In this document: one piece after another, positions 25,301 through 38,576 of the stretch | How positions within the stretch are numbered: the stretch's first letter is position 1 | Layout: the number at the start of each line of letters is the position of its first letter | Source: Echinococcus granulosus | Lineage: Eukaryota > Platyhelminthes > Cestoda > Cyclophyllidea > Taeniidae | Assembly (NCBI RefSeq): GCF_000524195.1 | Contig: NW_020170469.1 | Location: 208,991 to 272,990, forward strand | Reading direction: 5' to 3' | DNA length: 64,000 nucleotides | The notes under the pieces: model-generated | Told to the model about the DNA's origin: nothing | Database searches by the model: none | The model's input: the letters and a program-made list of their open reading frames with translations, nothing else | Made by a program: the position numbers and the translations under genes

Positions 25301-28300
25301 GCTTTTTGTGAGCTTGATGTCATTTGGTCGTTTGGTGAGATCTCTTCGTTTTCTGCTAACCTGATTGTAACTTCATCATGTTAACTTAATCAGTATTTGA
25401 AGGTCAGAAACTTTGAGATTCGATCAAATGCACAGTTAATGGATCTATAGCAAACATCAAAATTTGTTTCATGATATGTCAACAGGATTCATTTTTTTCA
25501 GTTTGAATAGTAGATCACCCATATTTTGCCATTTAAAGACATGTTTGTTATGAGATTGTATATTTTGTATCGTTCGAATGCACCATGATGTCCTTTTGAT
25601 GCTCCAAGTCTGCATCTCGCCTTTTTAATTATCAACACTTCAAGTGCCTCTACTTTCTTTAGGTCAATGGCGTCAAGGTCATGGATGTTCAATTCGCTCA
25701 ACAATTCTGCGTTTGATTCTCTATGCTCTGACCAACCATCCGAGTCCCTCAATCGCCCACTGGCTCTTGGGATTCCGCTGCAAGAACTCACGCAGCATTG
25801 CTCTGACAACTTTTCAGGTAATGTCACCCTCGGGAACGCCGTTGCGCTTAATATTCCTCTCCTTGTACTGTTTTGAGGAAAATGCCAAATTTTAGTAATT
25901 ATTGAGCACACTTAACATATCCGCAAGTCAGAGTCGTGAAATTGTGATATTGTAATTATACTGACTCGTTCTAAGTTACATATTGTAGAGGGATTTATTG
26001 TTCCGATTCATCCTAAAATGTTCTGGAGGTGGAGCAGTTTATGGTCTCTTTAACATCATAATACATGTGTACTTGTACTTTTTTGTAAAAATTTGTAGTT
26101 CCTGAACCTACTTATGCCACACTACCACTTTTAATCCAGAATTGGAGTGTTCCATTTTAACTCGTCTTTCATGCCTCTTTTAAAATCAATCTCTATGTAT
26201 GAGCCCATACGATTCATCGAAATTAACTTGTATGGGTCTTCGGGATGAAATGAAACAGTCATCGAATGCAATATTATGGCACCAGAGCTACTCCTGGGGA
26301 CCTCATAAGCTGAGTCTGCAAGTAACTTTAGCAGGAAAGGTGAAAGACCAGCAGCATGGGTATCATGGGTGGTATTCTATGCCATCGGCGTAGAGACCAG
26401 TTTATGAGACCAGATATATGGAAATAATTAGAAAATTGTCATTGCTACAAAGCTAAGATGTTGATTGAGCGTTGTCCTTAGCTCTCTCCGTGATTAACAT
26501 TCTTGTTTAGCTTGTCGACATTTGTTAGAACTAGGTAGTTATGAAACGAACTTAGAAAGCGTTTTGACTCTAGGTATAGAAATGAAGGCATCTTAAAATT
26601 AGTCTTTTGTGTATTTGTTTACTCTAGTTAAGAAGTGTGTGTTTATAATACGAACGCTCGGGGTGTATGAGTAGAGTACCTTATCACCTTTCTTCACTTT
26701 TCCTTATTTAACCATCTTCCCTTTACTTGCTAAGCGTTAATCAAGCGTGTTTCTCTCGTATCCATAACACACTTTCCCTATGCTTCTCTGCTGATTTGGT
26801 ATATGTAGCTGTGGGCTAGTTCCCTCGCCGTAGGCTTCCTAAATTCTTTTCCTGGAGTTGAGTGACATGTGTTTATGGAAATGGAGCTTGCGATGCTGAT
26901 TGCACTCGAATTTTAATCATAAAACTAGCCAGATTTCACTTCTAAACATATTCCTGCCTCATACTACTCTATTCTAATTTTAACCAAGTAATATATATGC
27001 ATTTTTACGAAATCAAAACAGGACGCCGGCGTGGGTGGATTTCCTCGAACCTGCCTGCATGCGCTGCTCGATCTCCTCGAATTGGCCGTGGCCAGTCTGC
27101 GTGAGAATTTAGTGGCCGAACTGGAGGCCTGCCCGCCGCACGTCTCTTTGCTGATGCAACAGTGGGATGCTGCGATAGGCTGGCAAATCCTCTACCACCT
27201 TATGGCCGCCACCACCACCACGGCTGTCCCTGTTTCCCGTTACCTCCGTGGCAACCACGACCTCATCGCACGTCATCTTACCACCGGCCTTATTGGAGTC
27301 CTTCTCGCTGCCCCTTCTCCATTGTCTGCATCAACGTCATCAGAGGATAATGCTAAATGTGGTAGGTGTTACCTTAAATCCCTTCAGTCCTCATCTTTTC
27401 TTATTATAGTCGCCGACGCTTCTGTTTTAGCTCTCCAGTCCCTCGTGCTGAACCAGTGTTCCTGGCTAATGAAGATGGCAGCAATTGAAGCGCAGTCTTC
27501 CACCTCGCAGCGCACCTACTTGGCTCGGCTGCTCATTAATCTGTTCCCTACTAATGAGAACGCTGCTGGTGGTGCTGGCGATGTTGGTGGGCAACCGGTT
27601 TCGTGTAAGTGTTCCATAAGATTGATACCTTTAGTTTTCAAATCCTTTTCATAAAATTTTCTCGTGATCTTATGCCGCCTATCGTTATTTGACCTTCCGT
27701 TTTGTATGTCTATTAAGTGAAGTTTGACCGTCAAAATGTCTGTTGTTTGGATACTACCTTCCTTTGAGGCACCACTTTTTTACCGGCTTTTTTTCCAAAT
27801 GTTGAGCTCTGCTCCTGTGGTCATTATTTTCTCAACTTTTTAATACCTCACTCAAATCGGTGTTAATGTATCACTCCAGCTTGATGTGTGCAACTGGTTC
27901 TTTGCCTTCTCATTCGCTTCACTCATCTTTTCCTCAGTCACGGATCATTTCTCCTCCATTTTACCCTGCTCCGACTCGACAGAACCGCAAAATCGAGTTC
28001 TTGCGGACCTGCTGTCGCGGATGGCACCCTCGGAGGCGATGCCCAGTCCCCGGTGGCCGTTTGAGCGCGATTGTGCCGAGTCCAAGCTTGTGGAAGACGT
28101 AAGACTACCCATTTTTTTATTGCTTTTTACATTGTGTAGTGATTAGTTCGCTACCCTCATTTGCGCCGAGTACCTCTAGTCACGGGGAGCCTTGAAATGA
28201 TGAGCACCCTTGTGTTCTAATTTGAATTTCACGAAAATTGAATCACAGCTATACCTTATTCATTTATTCTAATGCCTCTGCTTTAAACGTTCGATTCAGT

Positions 28301-31300
28301 GGTGCATGCTTTGCTTGTACACTCCGTTAACTTGAGTTTTAATATTTTTAACCCAATTTCTGCTTAATTTGCTTGAAGTTGCTTCCACAAAAGAGCTTTT
28401 ATATTAACCAGACAGATCATATGCCATGTTGATAACTACTTAGCATTTCTTCGTCGTTTAAACTTCCACACTTCGACTTATCAGCGTATTTTATCCTGAC
28501 TGTTGCCTCTTCAGATCGTCATAGCCTGTGAGGAGGTTTTTTCCCTCATTTCCACCGATGAACAAGTGTCACTGCGCTCGGGCGTCATCAATACTGCCTC
28601 GCTGGTCTCTCGCCTGAATATTTTCCTAGGTGTTACCCCTGTTCCCTCTGGTGTGCCTCAAAAGGCGGCAGTGGAGGAGAGTGTGCTTGAAGCCTCAGCA
28701 CCGCTGCCAGCTGCCGCCACTACCGACGGCACCGGTGTCTGTCTGGCCACTGACGTGGCAGAGTGGGCAAGTCGTCGCAACGCGCATCGCCTGGCCCTGG
28801 TGGCTGGAAAACAGGCGTTTTTAGAGGGCTGGCGTCACCTTGCTGAGATCGGCCTCCGCATGCTTCACTTCCTGGCGCGCTCTTCGCCCGAGGCTCTCGG
28901 TCTCACTACTTCCACCACCTCTTCTAGCATCTTTTCTGGTGCAGGGAGTGCTGTCAGTCGGTATCTTTATGCATCCAACATGACTCTTCTCCATTGCTTG
29001 CTCAGTGAGGTGAGTTTGGAGTTAGTGTAGGACGTATTATCATCATGCAAAATATGTGGAAGAATAGCGTGTTGGTAGAGGCTGGTAAATCCCAAATAGT
29101 TGAGTATATGACTAACAAATATTGTTCCTCTGTTAGCGTTCTGGCTGTTTTCTGCACCATCTCACGTTGTGAATTCCCTTGTTGCCCTCTTGTCCAAAAG
29201 TATGTATTAGATTGCTAAGTACGAATCCAATTTTCGAAGCTGAAGTTCTTTATTATATCAAACTTAAGACCTTAGTTCAAATGAGTAAGCCGCTCAACGA
29301 CACGTTTTTGTTTTCTTAATGCCAACTGGTGAAATTGTGGGATGTTTTTGTCACGATTCGTGGGGAAGTGAATCGACTACTTCTACAGGGTCGACATTTA
29401 GAAGAAAGATAATCAGACAGGACGTGTGTTTTCGATGGAATTTACGTTTGAATGCGGTCTCTGTGTAACTAATTTTTTTTAATAGTGCGAGGATGATGTG
29501 TCAATGCGTTGTCATCCAAACAGCAACTCTCGATGCATTCCAATCTAAAATCTGTTTACTTGAAGATAATTTCTTTCTCTAAAAGCTTTATTTATGTGGA
29601 AATTCCATTGAATTGTCGTTTTGAGCTCGATCAAAATTTTTCGGCATATGATCAATTAACTATCATCCGATTCGAACATTTGTATTTGAAAATTTTGCCA
29701 TATACCAGATCTTGTTTCTCCATATTTCCAACTTCAAAATATTTTCGGAATTCGTACTTTTTTCTCAGAGGTAATACGTCGTTGTCAGAAGAAAAGGCTA
29801 GTTGTGGATCGACAAAAGACGCTACCAGAGGCACCTCTTGGTGGTAGGATAAGGATTATTTGTCTTAACTGGGTAGAATTCACTTATCCTTTGACTGTGT
29901 TTCCACGTATAATCTGCTTCTGCTTATAATCTGGGAAGCTTGCACTACGTTCACTCGGTTCACTTGAAAACTAGTACAGGTTCTCTCTACAACTTTTTTT
30001 TCTTGTTTATGGTCTTGATGTCTCACAATAGCCCCCAATTCTTTAGATTGCAGCACCCGAATCTGCGCCCGCAGTACTTAAAGTCCTGGCTAGTGGCAGT
30101 TGCCTCAGTCTGACAGCTTTCCTACAACTCTTCGCCTCGCCAATATCCGCGTATGGATCAAGGATGCTGTTGAAGATGAGCGGAACACAAGGCATCCTCA
30201 CCGTAACGAAACTACTTCTCGAGGCCGTCCTGACCTCCAGTGCGTCACCCCCTTGTTGTTTATTTTTCGGCGTTACTTATCCGTTAGCCTAACATGTTTA
30301 TCTCCCCCCCCCCCGCCTAGAACCAACTCAACAGCGTGTACGTGCCAACTATTATGGTGCTCTGTGCTATGTCCTTGACGTCTGCCACCGATTTGGTAAG
30401 TTGACTGTTTTGTGTTGTGACGCCTGAATTATCCGCTAAGGGTGTTAAAGGCGTGCACGTCTAGATAAAGCTTTGCTAAACATGTACAGTACTGGAGGCC
30501 GAAGTGTTTAATCATTTATAAGGTTGAAATGAATACAATTTCAATTCCATGGTCTCTTTGCCCTTTTGAGCTCAATATTGTCGCTTCTACTTAGGCTGTC
30601 AACTTTCTAATGAACTGTAATCCACCGCGGGACGGAACGAGATTTATACGTTGAGCCTTTGGTTCCATCAATTGTATTGGAGATTCAGTTGGATTTCCTA
30701 AGCACTATGTTATCTGTTAAATGAACTCCTTCAGAGAAGGATTTACCTGTTAAGTAGGACCATCAAAGTTTAGAGGTGGAGCAAAATTAAAGCTCATTTC
30801 ACTGAGCAAGCGCATTCCATTTCCAATTTGTTTCGTTTCATTAGGTCTTGATCATTGACCATTGTCGTCATATAAGCAATATAAGCAGTGGAGATATATG
30901 GCTGTTCACGTTTGGCCTCTTACTGGCCGTTATGCAGACTTTGGTTTTGGGGTAATTGGCAAGTTTAATAGAATTGTAGCAGAACTGTTATGTGACTCCG
31001 CATAACTATAATGGCATTTTGATGTATTGCCCAGCCAGCTAAACCGTGATTGTTGTTCTATTGGGGTGGATTCGCTTATCGCTTCCGTCGCTGTAATATC
31101 TAGATTATCCTTGACCGATGTAATACATACAAGTTTGGTAGTAGATTTATTATTGCCCTATAGATTTTGGCTATTAGTAGTGTAGGCGACTGGAAATCCC
31201 ACTTAGTTAGGTATATTACTTACCCAAACATCTTTCTACTACTAAAGTGCTTATGAGGGTTCATCTCACCAAACTAACCATCTCATTCCATTCCAGATCA

Positions 31301-34300
31301 ACAGGTTTCAGTTTCTGGTGTTGGTGGTGTCACAGAGGTATCCTTAGCACTCCAAGCAATCAATATCCTCTCGGGTGATGATGGAAACGTTGTTAGCAGT
31401 TCTTTCCTCACTGTACTCTTTACCGATATCTCAAATGGTCATCATCCTATTGTTCCCATATCCGCTCTGGGACTGCTCTGCCTTCTATTGAAACTAGATC
31501 GTGCCTCAGGACAAATTATGGAGACTGTTATTCGGGATGGCTGTCTACAGGTTTGCAATCCTTTTCCATTTTCCTTTCCCCAAAATATACACTATTTTGC
31601 ATCAGTTTGTCTCTGTTTCATTTCAGTTCTGCGTTGATAGTCTGGACGAGGATCTGGCCATTTTGCAGCAGTACCTAATGTCCCGAAATGACAATTCTAC
31701 GAATCTAGATAAAGACGTAAATGAAGCAAAGGGTCAGTCTGATGCCACCGCAGTCTTCTACGTCTATCAATCGAAAATGGCCTTTCTCACCCTTACAGCC
31801 TCTACCCAGCTGGGTGCCAGGGCCCTTATTCAAACCCCTCTTCTCGACTCGACCCTCTGTCGGTTTGAACCTCTTTCTGGATCCTGTCTTGCCGACGCTC
31901 TAAATCTTTCCGTAGCCACTTTCAGTAGTGGTTATAATGCTGTAACTGAAACCCAGTCAGATCCACTTAGTTGGTTGGGCACTTACGAGTTTGCACAGCA
32001 CCTCCTTCATATGTTGAATCAACAGGAAGCAGGCGAACCCGTTGGATGCATTCCCATAGGCCTCATCGATCGCCTGGTTACCTCACAGCTCCTCTCTGCT
32101 TCTGGGTCTAGCCTTGGATATTCTTTAGATTTTGGACAGTGCCTCAATTGGGTGGGCATTCTTGCTCCGGCTCTGGCTCTTGCCAAGTCTCTAGTCTTCA
32201 CCCTGGGTCCCACTCATGTGTCCGCGGTGCAGAAGGTCTCGAAGTTCATCTACACTCATTCCGATGCCTTGTTGACAGTGGGAGCTAGTGCCTCCGCGGT
32301 GCGGCTACTCTCTGCTCTCATGCAAGAATGCTTCCAAGAGGAGAACTCTGCGTCTGTGGATAAACAGGAGCAGATGGTCCAGGCGGCCCTTCAATGGCTT
32401 CAGGGCGAGGAGAGTCTGGCTCATCTTCTGTCCTTTATACTGCGCTCGAGGATTCCTTTCAGTCTGGAAGAGTGAGTAACTTTACCTTTCTTCCCTTTTC
32501 CGCGTCCTTTTTTCGTTATTCCTCTATTTGACTTTTCTTCCTCTAGACCTGACGATCTCCCGCGTGAGCTTTTGCGAGGCAAGACGCTGCGTCACGTCTT
32601 TGCCATTACCCCAGACTTGTTGCGCACGCTAAAAAATAAGGATAATCGCGTTCTCAGTGACAATAATTCACCCAACAATGCCAGGTGCTTTGGTTGATTC
32701 CGATTAAATTACGTTTTTACACGAAATCTCTCAGCTACTTTGTTATTTTCCTTCTCTTCAGACAAATTTTTGTTAGAAATCTTGTAATCACGGAACAATT
32801 GGAATTGCTGCGTTTGTTAGTGAGCATCTGTGTGGCTGCTGTTTCCACTGAGGACGAGTTTGACGGCTTTGATTCGACTTTTACAAAGAATCTCATCTTC
32901 TCATCCTCCCTTTCTGCAAGTAAGCCTACTCGTGACCTTTCAGGTTACTTGGTTTCGCACCACCAATTTAATCTATGTTAGCATGGCTACTAAGTACGTG
33001 GAGTTCTCATGTAATTCTCAACCCTTTGTGTTTATTTCTTGGTATTACCACGTTTGCGAATCTCCACAGCAAAAGTATGTGCCTAATAAGGTCCACTCGT
33101 TAACTTTTACCCTACGCCTTATCCACAGACGATTCCAACAGCGATGTCTCTCTGATCGCAGGCGCGCCGTTGAGTCGCCCCGGCCTGCACCTCCTCTTCG
33201 AGCTGGTCACTTGGTCGGCCTCGCGACTGCATTGCCTAGAGGATCTGGTCAACCCCCTCACTCGCTACCTACCACTCAGCATCCTCAGTGGCACTGGTGA
33301 GGGTGGAGGTGGGAAGGAGGAAGAGGAGGGCAGGAAGTCCAGTGGTCTCTTATCGCTGGACAAGGTTCTTCGCTGTCTTGTCAAACTACCTGTATGTGGT
33401 GACGTCTTTAATTGTAGAGATTGTGGGAGGAGTATTTTCTATTTGGTTGCGGTTAGAATTGTGTGCGATATGCTTTGTGTTCCTCCCAGTAATGAACTGT
33501 CTCCGTTCCCCGATGCACTCATCATAAGAATGCGAAAGAGGGGTCCCTCACAACAGCTTACCTATCTGCCACCCTTCCTGTCTTGTCTTGCCACTTGATA
33601 CATTGTTATTTCCACTACTTATCACGCAGCTAGTTCCACGAGAGAGATTTAGCCATCTCTAGACACCTCCTTTCGTCTTCCTACTAAAGCAAGCGTATTT
33701 CTTTAGTCGACACTGGTAAAGGTTCTTCCTCACCGCAATTTAGGGTTAATAACAGGGGAAAATGTGATCTCATTGTTTTTTCGCCACCTTTGTTGTGTCA
33801 ATCAACGAACTCTAGGTTTTCTAAGTTTTCTCTTACAGATTAACAGTAGCATATGGTAGCTTACTACTGTTCTTGCCAAAACTTCGGCCATGTTTTCTCC
33901 ATGATTGCCCAATAGCGCCTATCTAGATCCGATGTTTCAGGTTCATTTTGGCATTTAAGAATGATCGTTTTTGGGGCTGGGTCTAGCAAATGTTCTTTTC
34001 TTGGCTTTAAATTTACTTTTGCAGAAAATCATACGCTTTAAGACACGATACCTTTCAAGCCCTTTCCACTTCACTTGGGTGGCTAAATGTGATCATTTAA
34101 TTAGTAGTATATAAGCGCACAATGCTCTATTGCAAGCACCAAGATATCTTTTTTATGGCCAACAAATTTAAGCAATGCCTGATGGATGTATAGATGCCTA
34201 CTTGCACATTTCCTGTTTGATCATGCACAAACGCACAACTGAAATCTTATTCCCGATTTTGTTACGTCCTCTTTTGTTTCTTTATTAATTACAAAGCGTA

Positions 34301-37300
34301 CTTCTCCCATCTTTCAGATAAACGTCCACTCATCTGGTGGGGAAATCTCCACTGACAGTTTGCATCAAGTTGCCACCAACGTCTTCTCCATATGGACGCC
34401 TGTTGTGGGTCCTCTACTCCAGACAAGGTATGCTCCCAGTCTCTCTTTGAAGTCTTTGACGCGCCTCCGCGATAGCGCTTGCTTATAGAGGTCTCTATAA
34501 CATTAAGCTGGCTCTTAAAAAGCTTGCTTGTCATTCATGATCCATTTCCGTATAGGCTGATTTCAAATCCTCAAAAAGCGTTTTTTAGTAGTTTCTGCGA
34601 CGTTTCCTGATGCTTTCTTTCCCCAAACACCGTCACAGAGACGTGGGGGTTTATGATTGTGTCTTTTAAAGACGTGATGTTTATATTTTGGCTGCTTTAA
34701 TAGTTTGTGATATGAAAGTGACGGATAATGGTTGATATAATCATTAGCAATTAATTTTTCTTGGTAAATATGTGCAAGAACTGGGAGATAACCTGCATGA
34801 GGGTGGCGAGCGTGCTCCATGCCAACACTGTGGAGGTGCAGTGATGGGGGACATGCCACTCCGTTACACTATTTCCGGCTTTTTCCTTAGTATCGCTACC
34901 GGAGTTGACGCCGGTCAACGGAATACCTACCTGCGTCGTTTTATTTCCCTAGGAGGAGGGTTGCTGCAGACTCAATTGGCTTGCTTCATCGGTGCGTTCT
35001 GCTTTCTTTCCCTTCCCTCTCTTCTTTGCCTTCGCCCCTCACTCTCCTTGTCTACTCTTTTTCTGCACACCAGACGTTTTAGAGCAGTCTCTTTACCTTC
35101 TCTGGCGCCATCTCGCCTGTTTTCTCGCCTCTGTCGGCAAACCTGAGATGCCAACGGAGCTTGGTGGCGACTGCAGCACACCACGTCGCTGCTCGAGGCG
35201 ACTTGTGGACGCCGAGTTTGTTGAGCAGCTACAACGCAAACTCTCTTTTGACCTTCTTGATAGTATCACTCAAGTCTCCAAGGTGGGTTGTAAATCCTAG
35301 TTCGATTCAATGCCTCTACTTACTAAGACAAATGAGCATGTGATATCCGATTTTGTAAAACACGAATCAACGCAGCATTTGAGCATGCTGGCGGATGCGT
35401 TTGTCAGTGACGACGGAAGTTCTAAATTCAGCTCCTCTGGTTCGGGCATTGTTGGTTGTGTGAACTTTCCCTCTTCTGGCGTTTGCATTGTTCATGAACT
35501 GGAACCTATCCAGTTTTTCGGTCCTGTTTCCTTTTTTTCCATTTGAGTAATAATTCACCTCCTCATTGACAGTTCCATCCCATCCCTTTTCATCCAGATG
35601 TCACCTTTGACACCCGGATTTTTCAATCTAATCCAACCTCACAAATTTCTAGTAACTGTCTCCATAATTTTTGATAAACAGTCACATCAAATCATGTGTT
35701 GAAAATAGACTGGTTAAAGGTAAAGTAATAAAATTACCATAAGATTATCCTAATTTGAAGGGAACACGCCTTCAGTTTATAAGCAACAGCTAAATGTTTG
35801 CCACTTTTATAGGCTAATTGTTGACATCACTAGAATAATCGTGTCGGGGTTGTGGCAACCCACTTTTCGTTGAGATTCCAGTGGCGAATTTTCATCAGCC
35901 AACTATTCTTTCGTTGGCAGTTCGAACTGTCCGCGCAGGTGTAACCCATTCATAGGGATGTAGTGAGAAGCACCAAACATTACGATGGTGTCGTTTTTCA
36001 ATAATCGGATAATTCAACAGCATATAACTGACGATAGATCATTAAAAATGAAGTGTCCGGTTTGAGATCGTCCGTTAGAAGTGCTACTGAGCTGGTGCAT
36101 ATTTGGTGAATGGTATCAGCTTTGGGGTTGAGTTGCATTTCCCCTGGGACTGCTAAAGCGTTGCCTTCACCTGTTTCCATTATTTAGTCTCAATTTCTTA
36201 TTATACTCTATAGTCAGGTCAAGTGATAGAAAATGCCAACCGGAGGCCTTGTCAGAAAGGTTTTCCTACTTTCGCTTTCACCGAATGTGCAACCACTTGT
36301 AATTACCTTGCTGTGAAATTGCACTTGATTCTAATATTAATTTCTTTACAGAAGCGCTGTTATTTCAGCTCAAGCATTTCGCGTGGATCATTGTCAAGGT
36401 TAAGGTCGTCACTAAACGTGGATGGAAAATCAGCTAAAATACTGTGTGTTAATTAGCAAAACTGTCACCAAAAATGCTCATTGATGTTTTGAACTGTCTT
36501 CTACATCATATTCTACGATGAATTCTATGCTTGAAAATTATCACTAAAAAAGTTGTAGTACACACTTACAACGTAAGAACTTGGGAAAGAGTTAAATTTA
36601 ATGGATTTTAACTCTTAAACTCTGTGTTATGATGATGAGACAGTTGATGTCCGTCATTCAAGTGCACAGTGTTCAGCACTGCGACTTCCCTACTGATATC
36701 CTTGTTTAACTCGTTGTTCCTCTGTGTAATTGTGTTGTACTATCCCCGCGATTGACTCTTCGTGATCTTGAGCATCACATGTGATTTAGACGTGTCATCA
36801 GTCCTGATAGTCAGCCGAGACGCTCGAGACTGTAGATTCCTCAAGCATGGTCACACAGTCACGGACATGATCCAGATACCGGTTGCCCTCATATTGGTCA
36901 TGCATAACTCTGTATGGCTTCTGCTTACTGCACATCCCTCCGCCGTCATCGCCACATGTGGAATAAACCGCTTCTCTATCACTAGTTGTCTTTTGTCCGA
37001 TTTGATCCGTTTACTTCCATCATTCACATTTTGCGTTACAAAAGTGCTTGCGCTGTCACGAGTGCTGTTACTATTGTTCCCTGGCTGCCCACCTGGCTAA
37101 CCGCAACGCATGACAGGTTGAGTAAATACGGTTCCCTGCTTGACTTGTTTTGCTGCCTGGCTCCGTGTTCAGCTCTCGTTGTGCGTTTAAATTTCTGATA
37201 TTTTCTGCTGCTAAACCAGTCTCGCACAAGGAATAGACGTTAGGGTCATCGCTGTCAAATTGAGGAACTCAATAGCTTTTACGATAAAATTAAAGATGTC

Positions 37301-37432
37301 CATTCTTCCCTTACTTTCCTATAGGCTCCCTATCTCTCGTCAAGTGAACAGCTCTTCCTCCAAGTGATGGCTCAACGTCTGGACCGGCTCAGCCAGATGA
37401 ACAGAGCAGGGGCCACAGAACGGGAGGGTTGA
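16321..37432 (+). CDS. NUP205: Nuclear pore complex protein Nup205 (29 exons, about 2,497 aa)
   Basis: Alpha-solenoid scaffold of the nuclear pore inner ring; in other animals it binds the Nup93 subcomplex. Exons: 16321-16455, 16545-16941, 17174-17928, 18003-18305, 18389-18542, 19183-19490, 21327-21584, 23013-23243, 23323-23580, 23651-23829, 23905-24030, 24118-24322, 24950-25334, 25663-25817, 27022-27361, 27410-27604, 27938-28098, 28515-29009, 30047-30239, 30321-30395, 31297-31550, 31627-32471, 32547-32684, 32762-32919, 33129-33391, 34318-34427, 34891-34991, 35074-35282, 37325-37432. The ATG follows an in-frame TAA 21 nt upstream. Collinear family blocks include MWSAYKTLQ, LIEETCCLSDLFDV, ALEYW-like LSLEYWWP, FVPYVRML, EEYPITQAF, FPRTCLHALLDLLE, CSWLMKMAAIE, VYQSKMAFLT and LYLLWRHL. 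It is longer than human (about 2,012 aa) because of low-complexity inserts. The exon 8 donor is GC; the exon 12 donor is uncertain. Confidence 0.94.
23244..23322 (+). other. GC-AG intron in NUP205
   Basis: Exon 8 ends AAAGG and the intron starts GCGAGT; the acceptor is GGGTTTAG before TGG at 23323. The join gives AYRRQNER|WEVAA, matching the human AYRRAAEKWEVAE block. No GT donor nearby keeps the frame. Confidence 0.82.
24323..24949 (+). other. NUP205 intron 12 with unresolved donor
   Basis: Exon 13 begins in phase 0 at 24950 after a good acceptor. The only phase-0 GT candidates that keep the conserved DKARECLIGLIVDSL block are weak, such as AAA|GTCGTC at 24322/24323. A GC donor at AAG|GCAAGG (24238-24239) has a better consensus but would remove that block. 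An unrecognised small exon is possible. Confidence 0.4.
27362..27409 (+). other. 48-nt stop-free, frame-preserving intron in NUP205
   Basis: GTAGGT...TTATTATAG, 48 nt, no stop in frame. Removing it joins coding sequence before the conserved SWLMK block; keeping it would add 16 residues (GRCYLKSLQ...). Human Nup205 has no such insert, which favours removal, but retention is possible. Confidence 0.6.
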
Positions 37433-38576
37433 ATGACCTTCGGCTCCTCTACCCTTGTGTGTTTGTATTTCTTACAAATTTTACCGAGTTTTGAAAATAT
37501 ATATGTGTACACTGTATTCCCCTAGTTGGCTGTCAATTTAACTGAAATGTTTGAGGATCGGTGGAACCAAAACTTGACGGTAATGGCTCAACCGCGGAAT
37601 GCGGTACTATTCGTGTTTCATCATTGTTTTGATCAATGCATTCATGGCGTAGTGATGAAGCAGGTCAGCTTGCAGGCGATTTCGACGAAATCAAAGCATG
37701 TCTGCAGCTTCGCAGGTGTACAACTTGGAGGAATCATCTTCGAGACACTTGATTACGTTGGTAAAACGAGGTCTGTGACGCCAAGAGGTTGGGCGAGGAA
37801 TTTCATCTACTTATGATTTGCATAGATGGCGATGGGAGGAGTCAACGAAATGGTGAACGTCACCGAAGTAAAATGTCCAAGCTCACGAGATTGGTTCCTA
37901 CCCGTTAGTAACCGGACATGCTCCAAGTAACGCAAGCTCAGTAGATGTCCTATTTCAGATTTTCAAAACATCCGGTATTATTCAGTGGTTATGACAGGTG
38001 ATGTTTTTATCAATGAGTAAGATAAGGTCAAGAAAACGAAACCGCGAACACAGCAAGCTCCTCTCCCAGTTTAAACAGTGTTGTGATGGGGCACTTCCAC
38101 GGTTCACTTTGTCTTGGCAGCTCGCGTTGGAGATGGGTGGACCCACGCGTGCTACAATTGCCCCTGGGCCAGTCCATCTTAATCTCCCACGTGACCTGTC
38201 ATCCTGGTCAAGGTCACCAAGATGCAAAAACCAAAGACATTCGGTCAACTTAACACCCACCTAGCTTGTCGGCCACCTCGTCCGTTCTCCGTCTGACCTC
38301 CACTACCACCGCGAAGAAACATTATCACTGCTTCATTTATGCAGAGGTAAATGAAGTTTTTCTCCTATAAATGGATAACCTGAAAGAGTCAGATTCCAAT
38401 AACATGCCACCTAACCGAAAAAGGCACCGTCTGTCTACTGCCGAACCTGGTAGCACCATGTCTAATTTAGCAAGGGTTCCTTCCGAAATCCAGAGAAAAA
38501 GCTCAGCTGATCGGATTTTTGCCCTCATTTATATACATCTCAAGTTTGCGTAAAAATATAAAGTGGTCGGGCGCCC
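37433..38576. other. Intergenic between convergent NUP205 and PRPF31
   Basis: About 1.1 kb holding the two 3' ends. It contains a 96-codon open frame on the plus strand (37526-37816) and others near 38.0-38.5 kb on both strands, none recognised. I saw no clear canonical poly(A) signal for either gene. Confidence 0.45.
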
